This document shows positions 32,453 through 44,805 of a stretch of 64,000 nucleotides of DNA, piece by piece (within the stretch, counting starts at the first letter, position 1; each line of letters opens with the position of its first letter). The notes below the pieces were generated by a model. The model made no database searches, was not told where the DNA came from, and saw nothing but the letters and a program-made list of their open reading frames with translations. Position numbers and translations under genes: made by a program. Source of the DNA: Golubevia sp. BC0850 (lineage: Eukaryota > Basidiomycota > Exobasidiomycetes > Golubeviales > Golubeviaceae); the NCBI GenBank assembly GCA_012976225.1, contig JAAVVG010000008.1, forward strand, positions 806,001-870,000, read 5' to 3'.

Positions 32453-34335
32453 ATGAACAAAAGAGCCAACGAAGACAATCAATCCGAACAGGAAGCATTG
32501 CCAAACGCAGCATCACTTCAGAACAGCAACATGCTGTCAAAGTGAAGGAAGCTCAAGAGGCTCTGAACAGATTGGAATACAAGACTGCAGAAGAGCTGTG
32601 TACCAAGGTGAGTCTTGGGACTCAGATGCTGGAAGGAGAATCGACTGGCTAAGAATTAAGATTGAGTCTTCGACTCTTCGTTCTGCTCGATCCTTATCCG
32701 CTCCCTCCCTCCTTCCCGTCTCTCCCAATGCAGATGATCCATTTCAAGTCTATCGACTCTACTTAACGATTGCTGATCAGGAGCAAGAGTTTGGGATCAA
32801 GAGGAGAGCCTTGCGAGGCGGTGAAGGATGTGGAAGAGGCGCTGAGAAAGAAGAAGAATCTACAGGTCAGTACAATGAAGGTCTCTATACCCTTCGATTA
32901 GCTGTTTACTGATGAAAGGATTTTCGAACCATGATACCTCAAACCAATAGATTCATCTCAGAGCCATGTACGCCTACCTCGGACTAGCTCTTTATCACCT
33001 GGAGCTCGCGGAGCAGGGCCGCTACGACGACGTCGGAGGTGAAAGACGCCCTTCCATGGGAAGAAACTTTGAAGAATTGAGAGAAGGAATCAGCGCATTC
33101 AAGAAAAGAGAGCTCAACAGCCGTTTCGAGAGAGTTTCTCCCGACCTCTTTCTCAAACTCTTCTCCTTCGCCGACGCCCCTTCTCTCGTTCGATCAACTT
33201 CCGTCTCAAAAGCTTGGAAGGAGTCGATCGACGGATCTTCGGAGCACTTTCGTAGCTCTAGAATAGAAAGGAAAAGGAGAGCAGATATACAAGGGGCTGG
33301 AAGTCTTCGGTCGTAGGAGCAAGGATTCAATTCGAAGGGTGGAACTGGAATTCAAGAACGATAATGAGCGCGAGCTCGACGCCTCTTCAAAAGCAGCACT
33401 GCGCAAAGCCATCAAGCCATCTTCTCAACACATCAAATTTCTCTCAGTATCCCATCAAGCTGATCTCTGCGACTGGATAGTCGACGTTGGTGGAGAATGC
33501 GATGGAGTTTTGGTGCTGCGTTCTTTAAGAATAGACGAGGAAGAAGACCGTTTTAGACCCACGAAAGGGCAAATCAAATTCAAGTTTCCATCTCATTGGA
33601 AAGCACCACTCTCTCAGTTTAAATGGATGTCAGGGAGTGGGAATCTGGTATGCAAAGATGCTCTAATGGAGCGTGTTCAAGGAGCAAGTGAGGTCAAAAT
33701 CGGGAGCACCGAGCTCACTTCTGCCTGGACAGTCAAGTTACTCTCCTCGAATCCCAACCTGATTCAACTGGACCTAAAAGCGGCCGGAAATGGGGAAGTC
33801 GGGGAAATCTCATCGATGAATCTACCGAATCTAATCTACCTCTACCTGGAACCGATTCCCAAATCGAAAGCGACAGGAGACTCGAGCATTTTCTTTCAGA
33901 ACCTTGAAACACCTCAACTGGAGTTTCTCGACCTCACAGGTCTCGATCCCAAAGACCTCGCCTTCATGAAAGTAGAATCGTGCCCTGAGCAGCTCTCAAT
34001 CTGTTATCATCAAAGCAACAAGTCAGCTCACGGCGGAGCAGCCGCTTCTTTTCTCATTCGGTCAATCAAGAACTGGAAGAAGGCTAGACAGACAGCTAGC
34101 AAAAGCCATCACCTCCAAGAACACGCTGCCGAAAGTCTTCTCAGCGCTAAAGACGATTAAAACTCTAGTATGGATTCAGTTCTTGGTGGCCCAACGCCGT
34201 GCTCAGAAATCGAATGTCTCTACTCAGAGATCCCAGTCGAAGCGGACGAATCCACCAGAACTTGGCTGGAGGAGCAGGTTGTTGAACTTGAGGTAAAAAA
34301 TTGGGTACAATGCGTGGTGAGTACTCTCCCTTTTT
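32453..34335 (+). pseudogene. TPR/F-box/LRR family, copy C, disrupted
   Basis: Exon 1 is 32453..32607 (MNKRANEDNQSEQEA). A one-base loss near 32497 shifts the frame before AKRSITSEQQHA. Exon 2 is 32734..32865 and carries TAA at 32764. Exon 3 starts at 32951 and has intact TPR-like helices (AYLGLALYHLELAEQ) and an excellent F-box (SPDLFLKLFSFADAPSLV, VSKAWKESIDGSSEHF). The frame then slips near 33268 and stops at 33314-33316. The LRR part reads open from about 33275 in the new frame (DALMERVQGASEVKIGSTEL, MNLPNLIYLYLEPIPK) to about 34078. There an internal deletion joins IKNWKKA to the later QTASKSHH segment and ends at TAA 34158. The conserved tail (PCSEIECLYSEIPVEADES, TWLEEQVVELEV) follows and runs into a GTGAGT site. 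It is the only copy lacking the tail TGA. Confidence 0.82.
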
Positions 34336-34948
34336 GAATGGCTTATTGTCTATAGAATGATACGAACGCTTTTGCAGATTGGTTCTCACCCTTCCTGTTG
34401 TTTTCCTTCGGCCTTGCTCGAATCGAGGCTCGGACCAATTCCCTGGGTCACCTTTCTCAGACACAGACTCAAAGAATTCGTAGTGATGCACAAGATTCGA
34501 AGAAGTATTTACAAAGCGTGGCATACTGTATATCCTCTCTGGGCCTCTCCGCTTCAAAAGTTCATTTGACGCCCTTTAGCAATCTCAACACCAACTTTAC
34601 TTCCCTTCTGCTTTCTCTATCTCTTCTGTCGCGCTCTGATATTTTTTCCCGAGCGAACTTCTTTGAAACATCAAAGCGTTAAAGATGATGCACAAACGGA
34701 CTTCACTTCACTCGTCTTTTCCTCATTCCTGCATTCTTGACTTCCTTCGATTCTCTCTGTTTTCTGTTTTCACTGTATATCGCCTAGAGGAATAGTCAAA
34801 ATAAGGCCAAAGATGATCATGTATTGGGACTTCTCTCAAAGCAACATCCCTGAAATGAACAACTTGAAACGAACGACCGCTAGGCTATACCTTCTATTCC
34901 GGTCCCCCGGAACGTTCTCTCTCTAAGTCTCTATCTTCCATCTCAGAA
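34336..34948. other. Intergenic, promoter of epoxide-hydrolase-like gene
   Basis: About 600 bp with pyrimidine-rich plus-strand sequence. No supported gene. Sequence directly after copy C still resembles intron. Confidence 0.45.
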
Positions 34949-36501
34949 ATGACTTCGCCTCTATCTGAAAGGTTCCCTGGAACTGCACGTTTCTACGTAA
35001 CTCCATATCTTCCATCTCCTTCAGATCCTTCGGGTCCTCCAGCTGCTCGCCGCTATCATTATCATGACATCTCACCTCCATCCTCAACTCCTCAAAAAGC
35101 AACTCTCTTACTTCTACACGGCTTCCCTGACTTCTCGTATGGCTGGAGAAACGTAATTACTCCCCTAATAGTATCCGGTTATAGGTTGATCATTCCGGAT
35201 ATGCTGGGATATGGTGGTAGCTCAGCTCCAGAAGACCTGAATTCCTATTCTGCGCTTAGCATGAATGAGGACTTGAAGGGTCTGCTCGACCATGCGAGGG
35301 CTGGAGAGTCCTGTAAATATGGAAAGTGTGGGGCAGATGGAAAGGGTGGGAAGGTCGTTGTCATTGGGTGAGTACAAGGAAAGGGAAAGAGCTCACGGAA
35401 GAGTTATCTCCGGGTAAAGCGGAAGCTCGTAGATGGTCCACTCTTGACTTACTTCCTAACCATCTCTGACTTGTCTGTGACGTAGCCATGACTGGGGCTC
35501 ATTCTTGGCCTGGGTATTTGCCCGACAGGCTTCGGAGAGAGTGATGGGGGTGTCCGGAGTGTGTGTCCCATATCCAGTACCTCACAAGAAACTTTTGGAC
35601 ATCAATACCATCGTCAAACTACTGCCGAACTTTGGCTATCAAGCTTTCTTTGCCAATTCAGCCAGCACCAAGAAGATTGAGGAGAATGTGAGTCTCTTCC
35701 CTCTCACTTTCTTCCCTATGCCTTTCAGCTCCTATACCTCTTGTGATCGAGAATCCTCTTTCCTACTTTTCGAGAGCAAGGACATGGAACTGATTTCAGC
35801 TTTATCACTCTCCTCTCTCCCCTCACCTCGCAGCTTGCCCTCTTCTTCTCTTTGACCTACAGAGCTCCAGGTCTCTTCACAGGTTTAGATCCTTCGAACG
35901 ATCCCTTCGGTACACCGGTCGCTGAAAGAGATTCAACAAATTGGGTTCTACCGGGTAGACTTGAGAAGCTACTGAACAATGGGAAATTACCAAAGGAAGC
36001 AGAAATAGGTGCTTCTGTTCTGACTGATCAAGAGATGAAGGTTTATTTAAATCAATTCGAGGGAAAGAACAGGATGAATGGACCTTTGAATTGGTATAGA
36101 ACCAGGGCGATCAACTTTGAAGATGAGAAAGGTAGGTATACAAGTACATGCCAGCTTTACTTCTAAAGCTTCTGAGGAGTCGTGACCCGAGCTGACATCT
36201 CTTCTGATTTTTCACCAATCTCTTCTGCTCGGTTCTAGACTTAGCTACCCCAAATCTTCCAGCAACTCTTCCTGCTCAACTTCAAATGGCAGAGTTAGAT
36301 GCAGCTCTGCCGCTTTCTATGGGAGAATCTACTAAGAAATACGTTCCTTCGGTTAGAATGGATGTCTTGAGAGGTTGTGGCCATTGGGCAATGGCTGAAA
36401 TTCCTGGAACCGTGGTTCTTAATTTGAAAAACTGGTTGGATGAAGATGTTTGGAAGAATGAGGACAGAACTTGGTTGGAGAAATTGGGAGTCAAGTTGTA
36501 G
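34949..36501 (+). CDS. Epoxide-hydrolase-like alpha/beta hydrolase, 393 aa
   Basis: Exons are 34949..35367, 35486..35687, 35834..36131 and 36239..36501 (394 codons). Motifs match soluble epoxide hydrolases: LLLLHGFPDFSYGWRNVI (HGxP oxyanion motif), IPDMLGYGGSSAP, and the nucleophile elbow GHDWGSFLAW with Asp near residue 142, split by intron 1. The cap domain has NWYRTRAINF, whose tyrosine fits the ring-opening role, and the closing histidine is in GCGHWAM near residue 355. In the family these enzymes hydrolyse epoxides to diols through an Asp ester. No signal peptide is present, so it is probably cytosolic or peroxisomal. A relative such as a haloacetate dehalogenase-type hydrolase cannot be excluded. 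Confidence 0.88.
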
Positions 36502-36918
36502 TCGACGAGAAATGCCGAGCTGCTGTATATTTGCGTTTACGAAAATATAATGATTTTGGTTTTGAATCCTTTCAGAAAGACTTCCAATCGCTCTAAACTT
36601 TCGAGAATAGTTGGATCATTACAATTATATGAAAAATACGAGACAGATTCGACAGAATCAAACTACAGGAGGGAAGCAGTTAGTCTTGTTAGAGATCTTA
36701 ATAGCTCTTTGGAACTGGAAGATGGTATTAAGATAGACAGGAGAAAGCGGAAGTGATAAAAAGGGGAAGTCAAAAGCTAGACAGAGCAAAGGAATGAGGA
36801 AGAAGGGGGTGACGACGTGCGATGAGAAAGGAAAGCAGGAGGGCAGGAGGTCAAAGTACAGAGGATAAAGCAAGAAGAATAAATGAGAAAGAGGTTTCCG
36901 ATGTAAGTTAGAAGTTGC
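36502..36918. other. Convergent 3' ends
   Basis: About 420 bp between the epoxide-hydrolase-like gene (plus) and BRN1 (minus). No gene is seen; AT-rich, likely 3' UTRs. Confidence 0.55.
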
Positions 36919-39900
36919 CTAAGCACTTCTTCCAGCTGTGAGATCCTTGACGATGTTCAAGAACTCCAATTTACCAATGTGAAGTTCATCGTCATCGATC
37001 TCATCCTTTTCATCTTCATCATCGGGAGCACCTAATCTATCGTCGTCATCATCTTGACCAATTGGTAAACCTTTGCTTCTCATACTCTGATATAGATCTC
37101 CAAGACTTTCTTCGTCATCTCCGTCTGGAGCGATTGAACCTCTAGACTTTGCACTTGCTCTTAATTTGGCTAGAGCTTTGATCTTGGCTTTCTCAATTGA
37201 CGGACCTGTGTCGAGCTTGAGACCTTCTTCATTAGCTAGATGGAGTAGACAAATGAAACAGAAAGAAGTTGAGATTTCCTCCATTTTGTCTTTCGGGTAT
37301 GAACGACGAAGTCCAGTTAGCACTGAATTGAAAGTTCTTGAAGTCGGAGGAGTTCCATTTGGAGTATCAGGTCCGTCCTGTGAAAGAGAAGAGAAGAGAA
37401 GAAAAAGAACGAGTCGAGATCAGACACCGAGAGAGAAGCTGACTCACGTCATTCAGAAGCCTTTCAAATACTCACCTCTTCATCAGTAGTATCAGGTTCA
37501 CTCTCCGATCTTTCAATCCCCAATTCCTTCCAGATAGTCTCTTTCAACTTCTTGACGTCGACTCTCTTTGCTTTCTTGGCGTAGTTGACGAATTCAGGTC
37601 TGACTCGAGTGATAGCAGCTTGAGTTGCTTGTTCCATTTCTTCATCATCCACGTCCATTTCAGCTTCTGGGAATCCGTATACATCTCCATCTAGAGGTGG
37701 CATATCTCCTCCTCCATCAAAGTGATCGATTCCATCGTCGTGGAAGAATTGAGGATCGAACGGAGCTGGTCCGCCATTGTCTGGAAACGAGAAGGAAAGA
37801 AATCAGCAGAGATTCGGAACAATGTGAACCTCTCGCACTCACCTTCATCGTCATCGTCCATTCCCATCAACATCTGACCAGTGGGTCTAGAAGCTGCTTC
37901 AGCCCAGAACTGCTCATCAATTCCGTTAGCTTGATCAGCTCCATCTTCACCAAGTTGAATCGGGACGGCTCTAGTCTTCCTCCTTCTCATTGGAAGTTTA
38001 GCTCTTGGTTTGAGGAACAATCTCAAAAGCATCTTGGAAGAGAAGTGATGATCCTCTGGAAGTAGATGAGCGTCTGATTTTCTGTTGGCTTTGGGAAGTG
38101 AGATTGAAGTTGATGAACGTGGAGCTTCGAAGAGTTCCTTTGCTGTGATCGTAGTTTCAGATTCGAAGTCAATGAGAGTTGGCTCCTTGGTCTTCTTTTT
38201 GGTTCCAGAGGAAGCTGGTTCGTCATCTGGAGAAGGGCGTGAAGGAAAAAGAAGCGAACGCAAGATCAGAAAAAAATAGCCCTTTGGACTTCGGACCGAA
38301 TCCGAGAAGAACAGAAACGAGACTTCGATGCTCACCTTTTTTCTTCGATTCAGCATTAGCTCCGAAAGCTCCAACCCTCTTGTTCATCTTCCAATGTTCA
38401 GGTCCAGCCCAATTCTTCATCATCTTTTGATCGAAATAATCAAATACTCCTTGATTGACTTCAGTATCCTCTTCCTCATCTCCAGGTCCAGAAGGAACGT
38501 GGAGAGCAGCGAAGAGATCTCTTTGAACCGGTCTAGCTGAACTTCCAAATTCATTATTGTCTGGACCATCATCCCCTCCGCCATCGAAGAAATCGATTCC
38601 TCCGTCTTCTGGGAAGTCACCGCCATTGAAGCCTTCTCCATCATAATCATCTAATTGAGGCATATCTCCCCCCATGTCGAAATCTAAACCGGCATCCATG
38701 TTGCCGTCCCAAGAAGCACCTGAAACAGCTCTTCTACCAGATTCAAATTCAGATCCAATAGCAGCTTGCTGAGCCCAATCTGCTACGGTACCGTGCTCTT
38801 GATCCATTACGTCATCCATCTCAGCTCCGAAGAGAGTGTTGTCATCCTTTGAGAAACGGAAAGATCCGAGCGTTGGACAGATTGATCTGGATTGAAGTAG
38901 AGAAGTGATCGTTGGAGTTGAAGAATCGTCCAGATCATCAGTGAAGAAAGGTCCTGATTCTTCACCAATTCCAAACAGTTTAGCTCTGAGTTTAATTAAA
39001 TCGACTAGATCGTTAGCATTTGTGGAATTTTGATTTTGATCTTGATCTTCAGGAAGAGCGTCTTCAGCTTGAGTATCGATTTCTTGATTTTGGTCCATTC
39101 CCTTTTCTCTTTCGTCTGCTTCTTTGTCCTCAGCTACTGCAGCTCCATCACCAGCATCAAAGACTACTCTGACTTTGCTATCCACTCCTAAATGATTCAT
39201 CAATAATCCACCAGCTCCACCTTCATCGAAATCAGCCGAAGTTTTCTTGAACAGAGGATCCACTGTGAACTCTAAATCTAGCTTCTTGGTAGCGATAGCA
39301 TTGAAATTCTTTGCTAGAGTGACTTCCTTTTTGTCTTTCTTGTTCTTCTTTCTTTTCCCACCTGGACCAGAAGACATACCATCGAATCTCTGACGTTCTC
39401 CATCTCCATCTACATCTTCATCATCTTCATCTGAACCTAAATCTTCACCAGTCCCGGCTTTACGAGTTGCAGCATTGACCTCATCTCTTAATCCAGATAG
39501 AAGTTTTCCAGTTTCTACGACTACTGAATCTACTCTTGAAGTCCAGACTTTAACACATCCATCTAGAGTACAAGAAGCTTTCGTAAAGTTGATAGTTCCA
39601 TCTCCCGAGTCGGATCTGAGAAGCGACATGTCGTGGAAGTAGTCGATAAGAGCGAAAGACCAAGTGTTGGTGGCATTGATTTTCTGAGAGGGAGGAGAGG
39701 GAGGAAAGGGAGAACGTCAGCTCTAATTCCTCAATTCGCGTCCAGATGGAGTCCAAAGCCTCGTAAAATTGCTAGCACTGTCTCAATCTTCAAATTGAAG
39801 AGCATATAGACAGTTCAGAAACGCGTTGAGATGGCTTTGCGAATCTGCCCTTCCTCGAATTCCAACTCCTCTTCCCTCCTCAGCTCCACCAAGTGCTCCT

Positions 39901-40902
39901 TCCCTGAATCATACTCCCGGTACTCACATTATCAGTGGCCATTTTCATCCATTCCTCGAAAGAGGTGCTATCAACATTGATAGGTCTATCCGGAGCTCCC
40001 AACATTCCAGCTCCCATGCTCATGTCTCCAGGACCCAGCGTGACTCTACTTCTAGCCAAAGCAGAGACCTTTCCCGTCCCAGTAGTACTAATTGAAGATC
40101 CCAAATTACTGTTCCCAACTCCAACAGAAGAGTTCAAATGACTTGCACTGGCTTGATTTGGATGAATTGAGACTGATTTTGAGCTCATAGGATGACCATT
40201 CCCAGTTGAAGATCCGAGTTGTTTCATTGATGACTTGTTTGGTTGAAAATGACCTGAAACAGTTGTAATGGGTCTCGGTTTGGCTATGGCCGCAGAGGAA
40301 GGTCTGGAGGAAGGATTGAGGTTCTTGGTAGAAGTTGATTGTTTCGAACGTGCTGCTGTTGCTTCTTTAGATGGGGCAGTGGTAGAATCCGGATCGAAAG
40401 AATCTGCACTTTCATCCTCTTTCCCATTTGAAAGATCTTGATCACTTCCAGATTCATCGTCACTGTCTTGAACTACTGGTTTCTTGGTGGCTGGTCTCTT
40501 GGTGGGAGCCATGCTTGATCTGGCAGCACCACCAGCAGTACTGACGCGAGCTGTGGTTGTGGGAACTGCAGTTCTGGTTCCAGAAAGACTGCTCCTGGGA
40601 ACGGTGGTGGAACGCTTGACTGGGGCAGCTGAGGTAGGATTGGATGTTGGCTTTGAGATGGATTTGAGTCTTGAAGTTGGAGAGACTGAGGGAGAAGGAC
40701 TCTGAGAGGACCTTGTGCGAGTCAATCTGGATTTGTTTGTGAGTGAAGAAGGAGATAGAGGATCCCTTTCCGTCGTTGAGGTTTGAGTTGGACGTCGGTT
40801 GGCTGCTGCACCTGTAGAACGAGATGTACTTGAGCTGTTTGCAGAGGAAGACGTGGAGGAAGACTCGCGCGCTCTACCCGAAGAGGACGAAGTCGGTGCC
40901 AT
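36919..40902 (-). CDS. BRN1: Condensin complex kleisin subunit (BRN1/NCAPH/CND2), 1156 aa
   Basis: Minus-strand exons are 40902..39928, 39683..38336, 38226..37843, 37780..37476 and 37377..36919 (1157 codons). The kleisin bridges the SMC2/SMC4 heads in mitotic chromosome condensation. Family motifs are clear. The N-terminal SMC-contact region starts SFEEWMKMATDNKINATNTW (across intron 1) and continues FALIDYFHDMSLL, with CTLDGCVKVWTSRVDSV. Next come DPLFKKTSADFDEGGAGGLL and the acidic middle, then PTLIDFE and AVPIQLGED. The C-terminal winged-helix part has KKLKETIWKEL, TSFCFICLLHLANEEGLKL and FLNIVKDL. The first 310 residues are Ser/Thr-rich, basic and probably disordered. They contain many SP/TP sites fitting mitotic CDK control, and this extension makes the protein longer than most kleisins. 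Confidence 0.95.
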
Positions 40903-41482
40903 TCAAGGGCTTGAATTTGAATTTGATGGGAGGATGAGAGGAAAGGCAGAGATGGAGGAGAGGAAGGATGTTGAGATTGCATCTCTCCTCTCACTGAGTC
41001 GCGAAGTTGTATCACGTGGAGAGAACAACATGCTACAAGCAAAACCATGGAAAGAAGTTAAGAAGGTCGCTTCTTCTTTTTTTTGTTTTATTTCCATCTA
41101 TCTACTTTTCTATTTTGACGTAGAGTCCCGAAAAGTTACGGGGAAGGCGAGTGTTTCCATCCTCATATCCAACTCGCTCGCTTTCTCACTTTGTTTCAAG
41201 CTCTGATACAGACACTCACTCGCATTCGAAGTACGAAAGTGCATATGATTCTAGTTTTCAGAAGTAAGGCATAAAGAGAGAAAGGGGAGGAGAGAAATAG
41301 AAGATACAGAGAAAAGCGGGAAAGTCTTCCATCCTTTTGTGAGTTTTTTGCTTATGTACGAAGTACATAGTGTAAGAGAAAGCTCGAGATGAAACTTTCG
41401 TTTTGAATGATTTAGAGATGTTGAGAGATGAGAGAATCAAATTGGATAAGATCTCGAAATAAAAGAGTCCGAGAGGTCCTCT
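40903..41482. promoter_or_regulatory. BRN1 upstream region and eIF3d 3' region
   Basis: About 580 bp between the BRN1 start and the eIF3d stop (both minus). It holds the BRN1 promoter next to 40903. No specific cell-cycle site is recognised with confidence. Confidence 0.45.
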
Positions 41483-44282
41483 TTACTCTTCATCAACATC
41501 CTGTCCATCTAGACCATCAGCAGGCCAATTTGAAGGAACAGCGTAGAGACGAATAGAAGGCTGCAAAGAAAAGGGAACGAAGTTGTTTTCAAGGAAATGT
41601 CAGCTCGAGGTAGGCCAACTCTTAGGTCTGCTTTTTCTCCATCTTCGTGAGTCTCTCAGTTCAACTAACCTTATTTGGATCCTTGACCAAAACGAATTTC
41701 TCCATACTTTCCTTTGAGTTCCTAACCAAATCAACGACAGTTCTAACGATACCCCAGCCGTTTGAAAGGTTCAAGTTCATCTGAGAAGCCAATTCCTTTG
41801 GCTTATACCATTGAGTTCCAAGAATGGAATGACGAGAAGTATCACGAGGGTTAGCACGAGAAATGTATCTGTGAAGAAAAGAAATAAGAAGAAAGAAAAG
41901 GTCAGAAAGAAGTAGAAAGGCCAATGATTTCCAAATCGTAAAATAACCGCTTTGAAACTCACCCCATCTTCATACTTTCAGCTCCAGCCAAAATACTCTG
42001 AACAGCAAATCTAGCCAATTTGCAACTATTGTTCTTCATCTCAGTAGCAATGACAGCACCTCTTTGAGAGTCCAATTTAATTCTCCAATCCGGAGCTCCA
42101 CCAGCCCCTTGAGCTCTACTATCAAATTCATTTAAAGTTTTAATAGTGACGAAGCTTTTTTCATCAACTGGAGTGTCCTTATTGACTTTAGGAGGCTTCT
42201 TTCCAAATACAGTAGGAGGAGGTAAAATCGCATCAACCTCAGTTCTGACAATCAAATTAACGCTTGAATTTTCACTAGAAGATAAATCGAATTTTCTATA
42301 CCTATAACCACAAGAAGCCACTGGATCAGATTCTTCTTCCTTATTATAGAAAGGATTGGATCCATCTTTCAAAGTTCTTGATTTCTTATTCTCATCAACC
42401 ACTTGGAAAGCAAAGTTTTGATTAACATAAGTAGCTTCTAAAGACAAAGCACTTGGAGTGTTGATAGAATTTTGTTTAGCAGATGCAGCAGCTTGATCAA
42501 CGATTGAAGCCGCAGTCTTATTAGTTTCTCCTTCTTTAGTTTCTGAAATCTCCATAGGTGGATCAGAAGAATTTTCATTGACAGTTACAAAATCAAAAGA
42601 TCCTCCATCTCTTTTATCGAAGTAGAGGGAATGATTTTTCTTAGTGATGATGATATCCCAAGGATAAATTGAACGTGTTGAAGTCATTAAAACTGAAAGA
42701 ATGGCATCTGTCATGTAGATGTTTAGATTACTTGAGGATTCCTCAACTTCTGGAATTGGAGCTGGAACGGCTGGAGTTGCTTCTGAATCTTCTCCTTCTT
42801 CGACTTCAGTTAATGCTGGAGTTGCAGCGGCTGCTACTTTTGGTGGAGATGGTTTAGTAGATGGATTTGAAGATTCAATGGAAGTTGCAATTGATGAAAT
42901 GATTGGATCATCAGAAGTAGTGATATTGTAACGAACTCTATCGGATGGAACCAATGGCTTTTCAAATTTGATGGAAGAGATTCTATCGTAGGCTCGATCG
43001 TATTGGTAGAGAGTTCCGAAGGAGGAACTGGAGGAGGGGGATCACACAAATGGTAAGCGATTAAAATCTCGAGGTTTGAGAAAAGTGAAAGGAGAAAGAC
43101 AGAACTCACATTTCTTCAACTGCATCTAGATCCACGTCCAATCTTAGTTTTCCAAGACGAGTAAAATCAATCTCTTCAAGGGATTGCCAGTCTGATCCTA
43201 CTGCTACTGAAGCTTCACGGATACGTTGAGGCTGGGGAGAAAGGATAGGGAAGCAGTGTGAGTTTTAAAAGCGGAACTTTGAGCACCAGGTACAGAGGGA
43301 ACATCGACTCCGTGGGATGAAGAGTTCAGAGGAAAGATCCTTCTCGAGAAGAGAAGGCAGGAAGAAATCAAAGAAGCTCATGATCTTCCACCACTGACCC
43401 CCAATCTCCAAAGACTTCGGAACTCAGCTTTCTGATTCGACCTGATTCAACCCCATCAGCACCATGTCTTACCAACCCTCCTCTTGTCCCTCCTCATCTT
43501 CTTCTTCCTTGACTCACCTTGTCCCAATCCCTGCCACCAAATCTACCACCTCTACCCCCTCTAGCAGCCATTCCACCTCTAGGAGCTCCTCTACCTCTAC
43601 TGCTAACGTTAGGTACAGCCTGAGCTCCTCCCATAGCAGGGGCTCTAGCTACACCTGAACTTGCACCTCTACCAGTCGAAGCAGTTGAACTTGAACCACC
43701 CCTAGTACCACCTCTAGTAGATCGATTCATTCCACCAAGACTTGGACCTTTTCTAACACCACTTGAGGCAGTCTTTGCACTGTTGTCAACCACTGAGAAA
43801 GTGGCTTCATCATCTGCGTGATGGTAGGAAAAGGCTTGTCCATTGGAAGAACCTGACTTTGTTGGATGGGAAGAAGTACGAGATTCACCTTCACGACGTG
43901 AAGATGATTTCCTGGAATTGGAATCTGGTAGGACTGAGGAAGGGGAGAGAGAATTCCAATCGGCTATGCGTCCGATCTTCTCGGTCTGGGAGGGGAGGGG
44001 GAGGGGGAGAGGGAGAGGGAGAAGAAGGAGGAGAGAGGAGAGGTCAGGAAGAGATGATAAGGATTAGATGGGAGATGGAATTAAAACGGAAAAGACCAAT
44101 GGTAGATTCAAGATCAATGAAAAAGATTGACGCACCTTTGAGAAAGTAGCGAAAGGGATATCTCTGAATTCATCTGGTAATAATCTGGCTTGACTGGTTG
44201 AAGCTGAAGAGGATGAAGCAGAAGGAGAAGGTCCCCATAACTGGTTTTGATCTGGTAGACTTGGTAAACTGAAAGACGCCAT
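41483..44282 (-). CDS. Translation initiation factor eIF3 subunit d, 690 aa
   Basis: Minus-strand exons are 44282..44136, 43979..43518, 43231..43110, 43027..41963, 41868..41670 and 41560..41483 (691 codons). eIF3d (S. pombe Moe1) is the eIF3 subunit with cap-binding activity. Visible landmarks are NQLWGPSPSA and LPDEFRDIPFATFSK at the N-terminus, an Arg/Gly-rich stretch (GGRFGGRDWDK at its end), then VGSDWQSLEEIDFTRLGKL, the core NIYMTDAILSVLMTS, RSIYPWDIIITKK, LSLEATYVNQNFAF, and SCGYRYRKFDLS. WRIKLDSQRGAVIATEMKNN, SILGTQWYKPKELASQMNL and the acidic end DGQDVDEE follow. In the family, WDI and the nearby residues belong to the cap-binding core. A Ser/Glu-rich linker of about 40 residues follows the position of VRYNITTSDDP. 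The gene is divergent from VID27. Confidence 0.94.
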
Positions 44283-44805
44283 AGTCAGAATAAGTAAAGT
44301 TGGATCCAGAACAGTTGTGGGGCGGTGATGATGAACTTGGATTCCTTCTGAACTCGTCCTCTACCGCGAGGTGACAGCGCACGCCTCTTGAATGGAAGAC
44401 CTTCTCTTCCATGGGTTTCAAACTAAGGTGAAACCGGATCTTATGATGATCTACCTAGCTTTGCCATATCTTGATGGACCCTCATCGTCGTGAAGTGGCT
44501 GGTTCGAGCGTTGCCACTCACACTCTTCTCCAGACTCGGAGCTTGTCTCCCCTCCTTCGTGCCCCCCTATCGACTTGACTGAACTTCAGAGTTCTCTGGT
44601 GACTCATCGAAACCCAAGATGAATCCAACAAAGATCGGGGATGCTGCGAGCTCCTTGCGCGGATCCTCTTTACCTCTACGCGTGGAGGAGCAACACAACA
44701 GGCTGAGTTTCTTTTGGCTCTCTAACACCACACATTGTTTTAGCTCTGTTTCCTACTAACTCTCCTCCTTATAGCTCTGTGGATCTGCGATCTAAGAATT
44801 GAATC
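44283..44805. promoter_or_regulatory. Divergent promoter of eIF3d and VID27
   Basis: About 520 bp between the two start codons, less the 5' UTRs. No gene is present. A small hairpin-like GTGGC...GCCAC at about 44494-44516 is noted but not interpreted. Confidence 0.5.

Noticed and set aside
44494-44530. GGTTCGA sequence resembling a tRNA T-loop
   Set aside because: No matching acceptor, D or anticodon arms can be drawn around it.
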